Shown: positions 42,262 through 53,061 of the stretch, one piece after another | Position numbering within the stretch: position 1 is the stretch's first letter | Layout: each line of letters begins with the position of its first letter | Source of the DNA: Photobacterium arenosum | GTDB lineage: Bacteria > Pseudomonadota > Gammaproteobacteria > Enterobacterales > Vibrionaceae | Assembly (NCBI RefSeq): GCF_014841115.1 | Contig: NZ_JACYTP010000015.1 | Location: 1 to 64,000, forward strand | Direction of reading: 5' to 3' | Length of the DNA stretch: 64,000 nucleotides | Translations under genes and position numbers: made by a program | Notes under the pieces: generated by a model | What the model saw: only the letters and a program-made list of their open reading frames with translations | Told to the model about the DNA's origin: nothing | Database searches by the model: none

Positions 42262-45200
42262 ATGGAGCAGGGATGGATAGTCGTGCCGGTATCACTGGCC
42301 TATCTTGGGCTATTGTTTCTTATTGCCTGGTACGGCGATAAACATGCCGGATGGATGTCCCGCTGGCGCCCCTGGATATACAGTCTGTCGATTGCGGTCT
42401 ATTGCACTTCCTGGACGTTTTACGGCACTGTCGGTCAGGCCAGCCGGGATCTGTGGTCGTTTCTGCCGATATATCTGGCGCCCATTCTGGTCTTCACCTT
42501 TGGCTGGCGTATTTTTGCCCGCCTGATCCTGATCGCCAAGCGCGAGCATATTACCTCGATTGCCGATTTTATCGCCGCCCGCTATGGCAAGTCTCAGGGG
42601 CTGGCGGTACTGGTCACCCTGATTGCCACTGCCGGTATTCTGCCTTATATCGCCCTGCAGCTGCGGGGGATCACCATGGGGCTGGCCCAGGTTGCCCCGG
42701 ATCTGACCCGCAACAGTATGCTCAATGACGGTGATATCGCCTGGCTGGTGACACTGGCGCTGGCCGCATTTACTGTGCTGTTCGGCACCCGTCATCTCGA
42801 TACCACCGAGCACCATCGCGGCATGATGATGGCGGTGGCGTTTGAATCTTTGATCAAACTGGCGGCCTTTCTGGTGGTGGGGCTGTTTGTCATGCTGTTG
42901 TGGTGGGACATACCGGCACTGGAACTGAGCCAGCTGGACGTGTCTGTGCTGCCGTCCATGGATATCAATGCCGGCAGCTTCATCATTCATACCTTGCTGA
43001 CCATGACGGCGATCATCTGTCTGCCGCGCCAGTTCCATACGACTGTGGTGGAAAATACCCACGCCCCGGATCTGCACCTCGCCCGCCGGGTATTCCCTGT
43101 GTATCTGTTACTGATGGGAATATTTGTGATTCCGCTGGCACTGGCCGGAAAAGTGCTGCTGCCGGATGTAGCAGCCGATACCTATGTGATCAACCTGCCT
43201 TTGCTGCAAGGGGCTGACACCATCGCCTTGCTGGCTTTTCTGGGCGGCACCTCAGCGGCCAGCGGCATGGTGATTGTCTCGACCATAGCACTGGCCATTA
43301 TGGCATCCAACGATCTGGTGCTGCCGTTGTTGCTGCGCCGGCTGCGAGTGTCGAGCCGTAACCATGCGGCGTTTTCCGGACTGCTGCTCAATATCCGCCG
43401 CGGCCTGATTCTGCTGCTGCTGCTGGCGGCCTGGGGCTTCCATGAAGTGCTGGATGAAATCGAATCGCTGTCGGCGATCGGGTTGTTATCCTTTGCGGCG
43501 ATTGCCCAGTTCGCACCGGCGTTGCTGGGGGGAATTTACTGGCGCGAAGGCAACCGCAACGGTGTCTATGCCGGTATGCTGGGCGGCACCGCGCTGTGGG
43601 TGATCACCCTGATGAGCCAGACGGGTATGCTGGCCGGCAGTGCTGACACTAACCTGTTGCTGTGGTTGCTGACACCCCCGGCTCTGCCGGTACTGAGCGA
43701 GTTGACCACAGTGGACTGGGGCATGCTGATCAGTCTGACGACCAACCTGCTGCTATACGTTCTGGTGTCTATGGTGACCCGCTCATCACTGACAGAGCGC
43801 CTGCAGGCGGCCACTTTTGTCGGCGCCCCCATGCCGGAGGCCGATGACGCCCGTCTGTACCAGGCCAGAGTGACAGTGTCTGAGCTTGAACTCCTGGCGG
43901 CGCGGTTTGTCGGCCGAAAGCGGATGCGTCAGGCCTTCACTCACTTTGCCCAGCAACACCAGTTTAATTTTCAGCCCCAGCAGCAGGCGCCGGCCAGCCT
44001 GATTCGCCATACCGAACGGGTACTGGCGGGGGTTTTTGGCGCCTCTTCGGCCCGCCTAGTGCTGACCTCTGCGTTGCAGGGGCGCAACATGCAGCTGGAA
44101 GAAGTGGCCACCATAGTCGATGAAGCTTCTGAATTGTTTGATTTCAGCCGCGGACTGCTGCAAGGCGCCATTGAGCACATCAGCCAGGGGATTGCCGTAG
44201 TGGATAAACAGCTGCGGCTGGTGGCCTGGAACCAGCGTTATCTGGAACTGTTTTCTTTCCCGCCCGGTTTGATTCAGGTCGGGCGGCCGATTGCGGATGT
44301 GATCCGCCATAACGCGCGTCTGGGTTTGTGCGGACCGGGGGATCCTGAAGTCCATGTCGCCAAGCGGGTAAAGCACCTGCAGCACGGCACGGCACATACC
44401 TCTTCCCGGATCCGGCCGGACGGGCGGGTGATTGAAGTACAGGGTAATCCGATGCCGGGCGGCGGCTTCGTCATGAGCTTTACCGATATCACGGCATTTC
44501 GTCAGGCAGAGGAAGCGCTCAAAGAAGCCAATGAAAATCTGGAGGCCAGGGTGCGGCAGCGAACGCAAGAGCTGGAACAGCTGAACCGCCGGCTGGTCTC
44601 GGCTACTCAGCATGCCGAGCAGCAGGCACACTCGAAAAGCCGCTTTCTGGCCGCGGTCAGCCACGATCTGATGCAGCCGCTCAATGCGGCCCGTCTGTTT
44701 TCATCGTCGCTGTCTGAGGTGGCCAAGGATGAAGAAAGCACAAAACTGGCACACCATATCGAAAGTGCCCTGGGGGCTGCGGAAGATTTGATTGGTGATT
44801 TGCTCGATGTATCGCGTCTGGAGGCCGGAAAACTGCAGGTCAATGTCCACGTTTTCCCGCTCAGTGATGTGTTCAATAATCTTAATGCCGAGTTCAGTGC
44901 GCTGGCAAAACAGCAGGGTATAGATTTTTCCGTGGTAGACAGCAAGGCCCTGGTGCATTCCGATCCTAAGCTGCTGCGCCGGGCGCTGCAAAACTTCCTG
45001 ACTAATGCTTTTCGCTATAACCCTGGCGGTAAAGTGCTGCTGGGTGTTAGGCGGGTTGGCAGCCAGCTCAGGATAGAAGTCTGGGATAACGGCCCCGGAA
45101 TACCGCAAGAGAAACAGGCCAATATTTTTGATGAGTTCACCCGTATAGACCGCGGACGCGGTGATCACGGTCTTGGTCTCGGGCTGGCAATCGCCCGGGG

Positions 45201-45723
45201 GATCAGCCGGGTGATGGATCATCCGTTGTCATTGCGGTCCTGGCTGGGCGAGGGGACAGTGTTCGCACTGTCTGTGCGCCGGGGGCAGGCGATGCATCTG
45301 CCGAAAGAAAAACCGCAGGCAGCGCCGGAACAGCCGTTGCCACTGTACGGCACCCGAGTGCTCTGTGTCGACAATGAGAAAGACATACTGACAGGTATGG
45401 AAAGTCTGCTGAACCGCTGGGGATGTGACATCCGGCTGGCGGAATCTGTGTCGGCCGCGCTGGAGCAATGTAATGATGGCTGGATACCAGATGTCATTTT
45501 CAGTGACTATCACCTGACTGAACTGGAAACGGGGCTGGATGTACTGATCCAGTGTGAAGCCAAGCTGGGAGAGGTGTTTAAAGGTGTGATCATCAGTGCC
45601 GACCGACTGCCGGAAAACCAGCAAACGATCCGCAGTAAAGGCTTTGCCTTTATCAGTAAGCCGGTGAAACCGCTGAAACTGCGCTCTTTGCTGAACCAGT
45701 ACGCGCAGGCCAGGATCAGTTGA
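42262..45723 (+). CDS. crbS: Hybrid sensor histidine kinase CrbS
   Basis: The 1153-residue inner membrane protein has an N-terminal sodium-solute-symporter (SLC5) domain with about 13 helices (1-500), a STAC-like linker (about 530-640), a PAS domain (about 640-750), a coiled coil, a HisKA domain with phospho-His801 (AAVSHDLMQPLN), an HATPase domain (about 910-1015, DNGPGI and GLGLGLAIARG) and a receiver domain with Asp1082. In Vibrio cholerae CrbS senses or transports a substrate linked to acetate and activates acs through CrbR; the ligand is unresolved. Both partner and target lie in this window. Confidence 0.92.
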   Translation: MEQGWIVVPVSLAYLGLLFLIAWYGDKHAGWMSRWRPWIYSLSIAVYCTSWTFYGTVGQASRDLWSFLPIYLAPILVFTFGWRIFARLILIAKREHITSIADFIAARYGKSQGLAVLVTLIATAGILPYIALQLRGITMGLAQVAPDLTRNSMLNDGDIAWLVTLALAAFTVLFGTRHLDTTEHHRGMMMAVAFESLIKLAAFLVVGLFVMLLWWDIPALELSQLDVSVLPSMDINAGSFIIHTLLTMTAIICLPRQFHTTVVENTHAPDLHLARRVFPVYLLLMGIFVIPLALAGKVLLPDVAADTYVINLPLLQGADTIALLAFLGGTSAASGMVIVSTIALAIMASNDLVLPLLLRRLRVSSRNHAAFSGLLLNIRRGLILLLLLAAWGFHEVLDEIESLSAIGLLSFAAIAQFAPALLGGIYWREGNRNGVYAGMLGGTALWVITLMSQTGMLAGSADTNLLLWLLTPPALPVLSELTTVDWGMLISLTTNLLLYVLVSMVTRSSLTERLQAATFVGAPMPEADDARLYQARVTVSELELLAARFVGRKRMRQAFTHFAQQHQFNFQPQQQAPASLIRHTERVLAGVFGASSARLVLTSALQGRNMQLEEVATIVDEASELFDFSRGLLQGAIEHISQGIAVVDKQLRLVAWNQRYLELFSFPPGLIQVGRPIADVIRHNARLGLCGPGDPEVHVAKRVKHLQHGTAHTSSRIRPDGRVIEVQGNPMPGGGFVMSFTDITAFRQAEEALKEANENLEARVRQRTQELEQLNRRLVSATQHAEQQAHSKSRFLAAVSHDLMQPLNAARLFSSSLSEVAKDEESTKLAHHIESALGAAEDLIGDLLDVSRLEAGKLQVNVHVFPLSDVFNNLNAEFSALAKQQGIDFSVVDSKALVHSDPKLLRRALQNFLTNAFRYNPGGKVLLGVRRVGSQLRIEVWDNGPGIPQEKQANIFDEFTRIDRGRGDHGLGLGLAIARGISRVMDHPLSLRSWLGEGTVFALSVRRGQAMHLPKEKPQAAPEQPLPLYGTRVLCVDNEKDILTGMESLLNRWGCDIRLAESVSAALEQCNDGWIPDVIFSDYHLTELETGLDVLIQCEAKLGEVFKGVIISADRLPENQQTIRSKGFAFISKPVKPLKLRSLLNQYAQARIS

Positions 45724-45822
45724 AGCCGTTTGCTCTCTTTTCTGTATCCATCCAGTGGATCTTTGCTTTCGCGGGATGAGAGAAGGGGGTTAACTCAGTG
45801 GCTTAACTGTCATTCTGCGCAC

Positions 45823-45849
45823 AAAAAAACGGAGCCATCATGGCTCCGT
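45823..45849 (-). terminator. Terminator after the Na+ symporter gene
   Basis: Perfect 9-bp arms ACGGAGCCA and TGGCTCCGT with a 3-base loop, followed on the minus strand by seven T. It also separates the convergent crbS end. Confidence 0.93.
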
Positions 45850-45908
45850 CAGCGAGCGGGGTTTCCCCCATTTGTTGCTACTGAGTGTTGTTATTATGTC
45901 GGTGTTGT

Positions 45909-47612
45909 TTAGTGGCTGTGAGCTTCACCAGACCCTTTCGGATAACGGATAGATTCCACCAGCTCCTGTACATCTTCCGGGACTTCTGCCGTGAACTTGT
46001 TCACGACAATTGATACCACAAAGTTCACACACATACCCAGTGTACCAATTCCTTCAGGGCTGATGCCGAACCACCAGTTGTCCGGGGTGCTGGCCGCAGG
46101 GTTGATGAACTTGAAGTAAATGATGTAAGCCGCGGTGAACAGGATACCGCTCAGCATACCGGCGATAGCGCCTTCTTTATTCATCTTCTTGTAGAAGATG
46201 CCCATGATAATCGCCGGGAAGAAGGACGATGCCGCCAGACCGAAGGCGAAGGCTACCACCTGTGCCACAAAGCCTGGTGGGTTAATCCCCAGATAGCCAG
46301 CACCGATAATGGCCAGCGCTGCCCCTATCCGGGCCGCCCTCAGCTCCTGTTTATCCGTCATATTCGGTTTGAAGCCTTTCTTGAGCAGGTCATGCGCCAC
46401 CGAAGTGGAAATCACCAGCAGCAAACCGGCCGCCGTCGACAGTGCCGCGGCCAGACCACCCGCTGCCAGCAGGGCAACAACCCAGTTTGGCAGTTTGGCC
46501 AGCTCAGGACTTGCCAGTACTATGATGTCACGGTTGATGTTCATCTCGTTACGCTCATCGCCAGAGTAGAACATTTTGCCGTCGCCATTTTTGTCTTCCC
46601 AGGCTACCAGACCGGTTTTCTCCCAGTTGGTTACCCAGCTTGGTGCTTGTTCTGCCGCGACACCCTGCATGTCCGGACCATTTAAGGTTTCAAACATATT
46701 GATACGGGCAAACGCTGCCACAGCTGGCGCCGTGGTGTATAGGAAGGCAATGAACAGCAGTGCCCAACCAGCAGAAATACGGGCATCTTTTACGCGAGGC
46801 ACGGTGAAGAAACGGATGATCACGTGCGGCAGACCCGCCGTACCTACCATCAGAGCCGCGGTGATGAAGAACACATCTACCATGCTCTTGGAGCCGTCGA
46901 TGTAGGAGGTGAAGCCCAGTTCGGTACTCAGTCCTTCCAGCTTGTCCATCAGGTAGACATCCGTCCCACTGATGGTCGAACCGAAGCCGATTTGCGGAAT
47001 CGCAGAGCCGGTGACCATGATAGAGGTGAAGATGGCAGGAACCATGAAGGCAAAGATCAGCACGCAGTACTGTGCAACCTGGGTATAGGTAATGCCTTTC
47101 ATGCCGCCCATGACCGCATAGAAGAACACGATAGCCATACCAATAATGATACCGACGTTAATGTCGACTTCCAGGAAGCGGGCAAAAACCACGCCCACGC
47201 CACGCATTTGTCCTGCTACATAGGTGAAAGAAACAAAGATGGCACAGAACACAGCTACCATACGGGCAGTGCGGGAGTAATAACGGTCGCCGATGAAGTC
47301 TGGCACAGTGAACTTGCCGAATTTACGCAGGTAAGGGGCAAGGCACAGTGCCAGCAGCACATAACCGCCGGTCCAGCCCATCAGGTACACACCGCCGTCA
47401 TAGCCGGCGAACGAAATGATACCTGCCATAGAAATGAACGAAGCGGCAGACATCCAGTCAGCAGCAGTCGCCATGCCGTTAGCAACAGGGTGGACACCAC
47501 CGCCGGCCACGTAGAACTCGCTGGTAGATCCGGCGCGGGACCAGATTGCGATCCCGATATAGAGTGCGAAAGACAGACCAACCAGTATGAAGGTCCAGGT
47601 TTGAATATCCAT
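45909..47612 (-). CDS. Sodium:solute symporter, large subunit (acetate-type, VC_2705 family)
   Basis: The 567-residue SSS-family protein has about 13 helices, the motif EFYVAGGGVHPVANGMATAADWMSAA (around residues 32-57, the Na+ site region) and a roughly 50-residue hydrophilic insert near 320-375 rich in Asp/Asn, typical of this subfamily. It works with the small DUF4212 subunit 14 bp upstream. Neighbouring acs and CrbS make acetate or a related short acid the likely substrate, which is inference. It is related to but distinct from E. coli ActP, so no symbol is given. Confidence 0.88.
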   Translation of the reverse strand: MDIQTWTFILVGLSFALYIGIAIWSRAGSTSEFYVAGGGVHPVANGMATAADWMSAASFISMAGIISFAGYDGGVYLMGWTGGYVLLALCLAPYLRKFGKFTVPDFIGDRYYSRTARMVAVFCAIFVSFTYVAGQMRGVGVVFARFLEVDINVGIIIGMAIVFFYAVMGGMKGITYTQVAQYCVLIFAFMVPAIFTSIMVTGSAIPQIGFGSTISGTDVYLMDKLEGLSTELGFTSYIDGSKSMVDVFFITAALMVGTAGLPHVIIRFFTVPRVKDARISAGWALLFIAFLYTTAPAVAAFARINMFETLNGPDMQGVAAEQAPSWVTNWEKTGLVAWEDKNGDGKMFYSGDERNEMNINRDIIVLASPELAKLPNWVVALLAAGGLAAALSTAAGLLLVISTSVAHDLLKKGFKPNMTDKQELRAARIGAALAIIGAGYLGINPPGFVAQVVAFAFGLAASSFFPAIIMGIFYKKMNKEGAIAGMLSGILFTAAYIIYFKFINPAASTPDNWWFGISPEGIGTLGMCVNFVVSIVVNKFTAEVPEDVQELVESIRYPKGSGEAHSH

Positions 47613-47626
47613 GAGTGACTACTCCC

Positions 47627-47893
47627 TTAATCCTCGTGAACGTTGAATTTGCGGTCCAGCGCATTCATCTTGTAGACATAGACAAATATCAATGCGACAA
47701 AGATGTAAATGGAACCTTGTTGTGAAAACCAGAAACCGAGCTTAAAGCCGCCCAGCTGAAACTGGTTCAGGACATCCACAAACAACACACCGGCCCCGTA
47801 TGACACGAGGAACCAGATGGCAAGCAAAGAACCCATAATCGTCAGGTTCTCCTTCCAGTAGGCTTGCGCTTGCTCCTTGGATTCAAACGCCAT
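47627..47893 (-). CDS. Sodium:solute symporter small subunit (DUF4212)
   Basis: The 88-residue protein has two predicted membrane helices (about residues 18-40 and 55-75) and the family sequence YWKENLTIMGSLLAIWFLV split near the first helix. DUF4212 proteins occur only beside VC_2705-type symporters, hence the subunit assignment. The ATG at 47893 follows AAGGAGATAACC, a strong site; an upstream in-frame ATG is not needed. Confidence 0.9.
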   Translation of the reverse strand: MAFESKEQAQAYWKENLTIMGSLLAIWFLVSYGAGVLFVDVLNQFQLGGFKLGFWFSQQGSIYIFVALIFVYVYKMNALDRKFNVHED

Positions 47894-48298
47894 GGTTATC
47901 TCCTTACTATGGTCAGTCATTTTTCAGTTATAAAAATGTTACGTGATGACAATAGCAAGCTTATTGAAGACGCACAGTGCAACTTTAGTCGGGCAAAAAA
48001 CCATCAAATGTCAGCTAAATTTAGAAAGTTAGTGATATGACTCAAGAAAAATGGGATGTTAAATTGCTGTTAAGTTAGCCGAAAGTATAAGGCGGTCAGC
48101 AGATAAAGATCAGGCGATTACCATGACTCCGTTCCGAATATTCGCGGGCGAAACAGTGTTTGGTAAGCGTTAAATACTGGCAATGTCGGGGAATTGTTTA
48201 CATATAGTTTTCTTAATGTCGCTGTATATTAGGGCAAAATACAGGAGCAACCGGTTTGTTAGCAGGTTGCTGAATTAATAATAATCTTTGGAGGATGA
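47894..48298. other. Divergent intergenic region, symporter / nhaP2
   Basis: These 405 bp carry no gene that I can support. They are AT-rich, with TTAGTGATATGACTCAAG-like dyad fragments near 48030 and TTGTTTACATATAG near 48194 that could belong to promoters. It must hold the control elements for the symporter pair to the left and nhaP2 to the right; I could not assign them. Confidence 0.5.
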
Positions 48299-50047
48299 GT
48301 GGACGCGATTACCATTAACGGTTTTTTTCTGGTTGGCGCTTTACTGATTGCGTTAAGTGTTCTCCTGAGCCCGGTATCATCCAAATTAGGCATTCCAATT
48401 CTGCTGGTGTTTCTGATCGTCGGCATGATGGCCGGTGAAGACGGCCCGGGCGGTATCTTGTTTGATGATTATTCTGTGGCGTATCTGGTCAGTAACCTGG
48501 CGCTGGCGATTATTCTGCTTGATGGCGGCATGCGGACCCGGGTGGCCAGTTTCCGGGTCGCCTTATGGCCCTCCGTGGCGCTGGCCATCTTAGGGGTAGC
48601 GATCACTACCGCGCTGACCGGCCTGATGGCAACCTGGTTGTTTGATCTGGAGCCGCTGCAGGGCATTCTGGTTGGCGCGATTGTCGGCTCAACCGATGCC
48701 GCGGCGGTGTTTTCCCTGCTCAAAGGGCGCAGCCTGAATGAGCGGGTAGGCTCGACCCTGGAGATTGAATCGGGCACCAATGATCCCATGGCGGTGTTTC
48801 TGACCGTGACCCTGATTGCGGTGCTCAGCAGTCAGGGAACTGAGTTCAGCGCCGGTTTTCTGGCCCTGAGTTTCGTCAAGCAGTTTGGCATAGGTGCCAT
48901 CGCCGGACTGGCGGGAGGCTGGCTGTTGTGGCGCCTGATTAATCGTAATCATCTGCCAGAGGGGCTGTACTCAATTCTGGCGGTCAGCGGCGGATTGATG
49001 ATCTTTGCCATTTCAAACACCTTGGGCGGCAGCGGTATTTTATCCATCTATCTGGTGGGGTTGCTGCTGGGTAATCGTCCGACCCGCTGCCGTCATTCTA
49101 TTCTCAATGTGCTGGATGGCATGACCTGGCTCAGCCAGATTTGTATGTTCCTGGTGCTAGGGCTGCTGGTCACCCCGTCAAATCTGATTGCGATTGCACT
49201 GCCCGGACTGGCATTGGCGTTCGGGATGATTGTCTTTGCCCGTCCGATATCGGTCTGGATTAGCCTGCTGCCGTTTCGCAGCTTCACGGCACGGGAAAAA
49301 TGGTTTATTTCCTGGGTGGGCCTGCGCGGCGCCGTGCCCATTATCCTGGCGGTTTTTCCTATGATGGCCGGACTGCCCAATGCTCAGTTGTATTTCAATC
49401 TGGCTTTTTTCGTGGTCATGGTATCGCTGATCCTGCAGGGGGGAACCCTCACCAAAGCCATGTCGCTGGCCAAAGTCGAGCTGCCGCCTCGTCCCGAACC
49501 TGTGTTCCGCACCGGGGTGGAAGTGTTTCCAACCAGTGAGTGGGAGCTGTTTGTCTACAAAATGAAAGCCGATAAGTGGTGTATCGGTGAGCCTTTACGT
49601 AACTTGTCACTCCCGCTGGGCACCCGGATTGCGGCTGTGTTCCGCGAGCAGCAATTGCTGCACCCATCGGGCAGTACCCGGCTGGAAGAGGGGGATACCT
49701 TGTGTGTGCTGGCGCAGGAGAAAGATCTGGAAGCGCTGAGTCAGCTGTTCAGTGAAGCCCCAGAGAAAGCCGAGTTGGCGCGTTTCTTTGGTGACTTTTT
49801 TCTGGATGCCGAAGCCCGGCTGGTTGATGTCGCCATCGCTTATGGTCTGGAGTTAGGGGAAGTCAATCCAGCCATGACACTGAAAGATCTGGTTATTCAG
49901 CATCTGGGGACCAATCAGGTACTGGGGGATAACTTTGAGTGGAATGGCTTGCATTGGGTGGTGGCAGATATCGCCGACTGGCAGGTCACTAAGGTCGGCT
50001 TACGCCTGCCAGAAGAAGAGGTGGAACAAGGTGATAACGGTGAGTGA
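48299..50047 (+). CDS. nhaP2: K+(Na+)/H+ antiporter NhaP2 (CvrA)
   Basis: NhaP2 exchanges cytoplasmic K+ or Na+ for H+ and protects cells at low pH with high K+. The 582-residue product has a CPA1 membrane domain (about 1-395) with the motif [13 protein letters not shown] (about 160-172) that holds the cation-binding Asn-Asp, then a TrkA-C domain (about 405-490) and a C-terminal CorC/HlyC-like domain. It starts at GTG 48299 with TTGGAGG 5 bases upstream. Confidence 0.93.
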   Translation: MDAITINGFFLVGALLIALSVLLSPVSSKLGIPILLVFLIVGMMAGEDGPGGILFDDYSVAYLVSNLALAIILLDGGMRTRVASFRVALWPSVALAILGVAITTALTGLMATWLFDLEPLQGILVGAIVGSTDAAAVFSLLKGRSLNERVGSTLEIESGTNDPMAVFLTVTLIAVLSSQGTEFSAGFLALSFVKQFGIGAIAGLAGGWLLWRLINRNHLPEGLYSILAVSGGLMIFAISNTLGGSGILSIYLVGLLLGNRPTRCRHSILNVLDGMTWLSQICMFLVLGLLVTPSNLIAIALPGLALAFGMIVFARPISVWISLLPFRSFTAREKWFISWVGLRGAVPIILAVFPMMAGLPNAQLYFNLAFFVVMVSLILQGGTLTKAMSLAKVELPPRPEPVFRTGVEVFPTSEWELFVYKMKADKWCIGEPLRNLSLPLGTRIAAVFREQQLLHPSGSTRLEEGDTLCVLAQEKDLEALSQLFSEAPEKAELARFFGDFFLDAEARLVDVAIAYGLELGEVNPAMTLKDLVIQHLGTNQVLGDNFEWNGLHWVVADIADWQVTKVGLRLPEEEVEQGDNGE

Positions 50048-50051
50048 TTAC

Positions 50052-50690
50052 TTACTCGTCACTGAGCTCATTTAACAGGATAACCGCTTGAGTGCGGTTT
50101 TTTACCCCGAGCTTACGGAAAATGGCCGTCATGTGCGCCTTGATGGTGGCTTCAGAGACATTGAGTTCGTAGGCGATCTGCTTGTTGAGCAGGCCATCGG
50201 ACAGCATGCACAGGACCTTGTACTGTTGCGGAGTCAGGGTGGCGATGCGGGCCGCCAGTGCATCCAGCTCGGGGTTGTCTTCATCTTCACCGATACCCGG
50301 CGGAAAATAAGGCTCTCCGTCCAGCACCTGATTCAGTGCGCTGATAAGTTCACGCATATCGCTGGATTTGGGAATAAAGCCAAAAGCACCGTGATGACGG
50401 ACCTGGCGGATGACGGAAGCTTCTTCATTGGCAGACACCACCACGACCGGCAGTTCCGGGTGCTGGGCGCGAAGCTGGATCAGACCGGACATGCCGTTGG
50501 CACCCGGCATTTTTAAATCCAGCAGCAAAAGATCAACATCCGGTTCTTTATCAAGCAGCTGTAACAGTGTATCGAGAGAATCTGCTTCCAGCAGATTGGC
50601 CTTGCTGACCGCCATGTGTACTGACTGAAACAGGGCGTTTCGAAACAGCGGGTGGTCATCGGCAATGACTATAGTGTACTGAGCGTCCAT
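50052..50690 (-). CDS. crbR: Response regulator CrbR (LuxR/NarL type)
   Basis: The 212-residue protein has a receiver domain (phospho-Asp58 in LLLLDLKMPG, acidic pair IADD at 9-12, Lys in FIPKS) and a LuxR-type helix-turn-helix (about 148-208, GLLNKQIAYELNVSEATIKAH). Its position 4 bp from the convergent nhaP2 stop and a few kilobases from crbS and acs points to CrbR, the activator of acs in Vibrio. The ATG at 50690 is set by the family start MDAQYTIVIADDHPL. No other kinase is in the window. Confidence 0.85.
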   Translation of the reverse strand: MDAQYTIVIADDHPLFRNALFQSVHMAVSKANLLEADSLDTLLQLLDKEPDVDLLLLDLKMPGANGMSGLIQLRAQHPELPVVVVSANEEASVIRQVRHHGAFGFIPKSSDMRELISALNQVLDGEPYFPPGIGEDEDNPELDALAARIATLTPQQYKVLCMLSDGLLNKQIAYELNVSEATIKAHMTAIFRKLGVKNRTQAVILLNELSDE

Positions 50691-50751
50691 GACATTAAGC
50701 TTCTTGTTTTTCCTAACGCTAGCATTGCTGAAATGCCAGATCAATTTGTTC

Positions 50752-50797
50752 CCCCCCAAGATACGAACTGGATCCGTTCCCGTGTGTATTTGGGGGG
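50752..50797. other. Inverted repeat of C and G runs between dsbD and crbR
   Basis: Arms CCCCCCAA (50752-50759) and TTGGGGGG (50790-50797) are separated by 30 bp. On the minus strand this lies between the dsbD stop and crbR. There is no T run, so it is not a standard terminator; it could be a protein site or a G-rich structure. Confidence 0.5.
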
Positions 50798-50828
50798 TAT
50801 TTTATGCTTTAAGAGAATACTTTTCTGC

Positions 50829-52691
50829 TTACTGGCCTATCAGCTGGTTGGCTTTCAGGTGATCGAGAAAGGGCTCAGCTTCAACGAAACCGGTCAGGCG
50901 GGCTTTCGGAGCCTGTTCACCATCAGCATGCCAGAAATCCAGCGTCGGCAGACCCAGCACATTCATCTTTTGCAGCAGCTTGATGTCGTCCGGATTCGTG
51001 TCGGTGACGTCGGCCTGCAACAGGACGAAACGCTGTAATTCTGGCGCCACGCTGGCATCGTGGAAAGTGTACTTATCGAACTCTTTGCAGGCGACACACC
51101 AGTCAGCGTAAAAATCCAGCATCACAGGTTTACCTTCGGCTTTGGCCTGAGCCAGCGCTGAATTGAGTTCATCCATACTGGCCACGCGCTGGAAGCTGAT
51201 CTCTGGTGCGTTCTGCTGCACGGTTTGTGGCTGAGTGCCTGTCAGTCCCTGATAGACGGGCTGCAGGGAAACGAGCAGACCAATAATGGCGATGACACCC
51301 ACCAGACTGCTGCGCCAGGAATGGGCCATACCTTGTTTCACATGATACAACCAACCGAAGGCACCCAGTCCGAATGCGGCCCATAAATACGGCATCAGGT
51401 TTGCGGGCAGAATGCGTTCCAGCAGGAACAGCGGCACAGCCAGCAGCACCAGGCCGAAGAATATTTTAACGCTGTCCATCCAGGCGCCTGCTTTCGGCAG
51501 CAGGCGGTTACCGAACATGGCGACCAGCATCAGCGGGATCCCCATCCCCATCGCCAGAGCGTACAGTGCGACCGCGCCAGTCAGTAAGTCGCCGCTTTGG
51601 GCAACGTAAATCAAGGCGCCGGACAAGGGCGCTGTGGTGCACGGCGAGCAAACCAGGCCGGAAATGGCGCCCATCGCAAATACGCCGCCGAGCTGGCCGC
51701 CTTTCTGCTGATTGCTCAGCTGATTGAGCCAGGTCTGCACACTGGAAGGGAGTTGCAGGTTGTAGACGCCGAACATAGACAATGCTAATACGACAAAGAG
51801 AATGCTCAGGCCAATCAGGACATAAGGATGTTGCAAGGCCGCCTGAAACTGCATGCCCGCCGAAGCGACCACTAACCCCAGTAAGGTGTATGTCAGTGCC
51901 ATACCCTGGACATAGGTGAAAGCCAGAGTGAACGTGCGTCCGCTGCTGAGCTGGCCACGGCCCAATACGATACCGGTCAGGATCGGGTACATAGGCAGCA
52001 CACAGGGCGTGAACGCCAGCCCTATGCCCAGCGCCAGAAACAGCAGCGGCGTCCACCACTGCTGCGCCAGATCGCTGGCCAGTTGATCCTGCTGGCTCAG
52101 TGGCGCACTGCTGCTGAGCGGTTGTCCGGCTGAGCCGGATGATGCCACTGTTGCTGTTTGATTGTCAGTGCTTACTATCAGCTTGGCTTTGACCGGCTCC
52201 TGGCCAGACAACGGCGTACCCGCGGCGGAGGCGGTAGCAAACAGAGGCACCTCGCGGGTTTCGGGGGGATAACAGAAACCGGCCTTGGCACAGCCCTGAT
52301 AACGGACGGTCAGGGTCGCGTTGTCACTGGCCTGTACAATGGGCACTGTGAGTGCCAGAGATTCAGGGTATATCTGTACCTCGCCGAAAAACTCATCTTT
52401 GTAGGGTGTGCCTGCCGGCAAACGGATATCGCCTATGGTTGCCCCGTTTGCCACCACAGAAAACTGATGCTGATACAGGTAGTAACCCGGTTTGACCTGC
52501 CAGTCGAGCACCAGTTGATCGGTGTTCTGCGAAAAGTTAAAGGCAAAGGCCTGATCAACAGGGACAAAACTGTTCTGACTCGATGAACCTGTCAGCCCCG
52601 GCAGAGAAAATTCCGCCCGCAGCGGCAGGCTGAGTATCAGCAGGCAGAAGACAAATAAACGCGTAATGGGCAAGTGTCGCAGTATAGTCAT
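50829..52691 (-). CDS. dsbD: Thiol:disulfide interchange protein DsbD
   Basis: DsbD carries electrons from cytoplasmic thioredoxin across the inner membrane to periplasmic DsbC, DsbG and CcmG. The 620-residue protein has a signal peptide cut after LRA (about residue 26), the periplasmic alpha domain with GCAKAGFC (Cys pair six apart), a membrane beta domain with eight helices bearing the Cys in FTPCVLP and [10 protein letters not shown], and a thioredoxin-like gamma domain with Cys532 and Cys535 (WCVAC). All six redox cysteines are present. Here cutA does not precede it. Confidence 0.96.
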   Translation of the reverse strand: MTILRHLPITRLFVFCLLILSLPLRAEFSLPGLTGSSSQNSFVPVDQAFAFNFSQNTDQLVLDWQVKPGYYLYQHQFSVVANGATIGDIRLPAGTPYKDEFFGEVQIYPESLALTVPIVQASDNATLTVRYQGCAKAGFCYPPETREVPLFATASAAGTPLSGQEPVKAKLIVSTDNQTATVASSGSAGQPLSSSAPLSQQDQLASDLAQQWWTPLLFLALGIGLAFTPCVLPMYPILTGIVLGRGQLSSGRTFTLAFTYVQGMALTYTLLGLVVASAGMQFQAALQHPYVLIGLSILFVVLALSMFGVYNLQLPSSVQTWLNQLSNQQKGGQLGGVFAMGAISGLVCSPCTTAPLSGALIYVAQSGDLLTGAVALYALAMGMGIPLMLVAMFGNRLLPKAGAWMDSVKIFFGLVLLAVPLFLLERILPANLMPYLWAAFGLGAFGWLYHVKQGMAHSWRSSLVGVIAIIGLLVSLQPVYQGLTGTQPQTVQQNAPEISFQRVASMDELNSALAQAKAEGKPVMLDFYADWCVACKEFDKYTFHDASVAPELQRFVLLQADVTDTNPDDIKLLQKMNVLGLPTLDFWHADGEQAPKARLTGFVEAEPFLDHLKANQLIGQ

Positions 52692-53061
52692 CGGATTCGG
52701 GCTCGTTCAGTCTCGGGTCATAGGCTTGAAGATGGCGCCTTCATGTCGCCAATATACCCCATATGGGGACTATGTGTCAGACCCGAGAAATCAGGCAGAG
52801 TTTCATTGTCTGTGTTCTCAGGCAATTATAGCTCCCGGCAGGCTTGGCGAAGTGCACTAACCGCTGTTGGTTTCGGAGCCTCAGCCGAGTCAGCGGCAAA
52901 AAATCGATGCAGAAAAGGTGATCCAGCTAAAAGCCTCTGCTGCTATGGTTGAAAATCAGGGCAATCTCGCCATCATAGTCGGCATCTTTACGCAATGCGG
53001 CTGCAGCTCAACTGTGGACAGCCGTTTCCTCAATAATCGCCAGCCTTTATAAGGGGTGTTT
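52692..53061. other. Divergent intergenic region, dsbD / fxsA
   Basis: These 370 bp lie between the divergent dsbD and fxsA. Short open frames here lack ribosome sites and known motifs. A dyad GAAGATGGCGCCTTC at 52730 is present. It should hold promoters for both genes; I could not place them with confidence. Confidence 0.5.

Noticed and set aside
52666-53052. Short open frames between dsbD and fxsA
   Set aside because: They have no ribosome sites, overlap each other in different frames and show no family motif.
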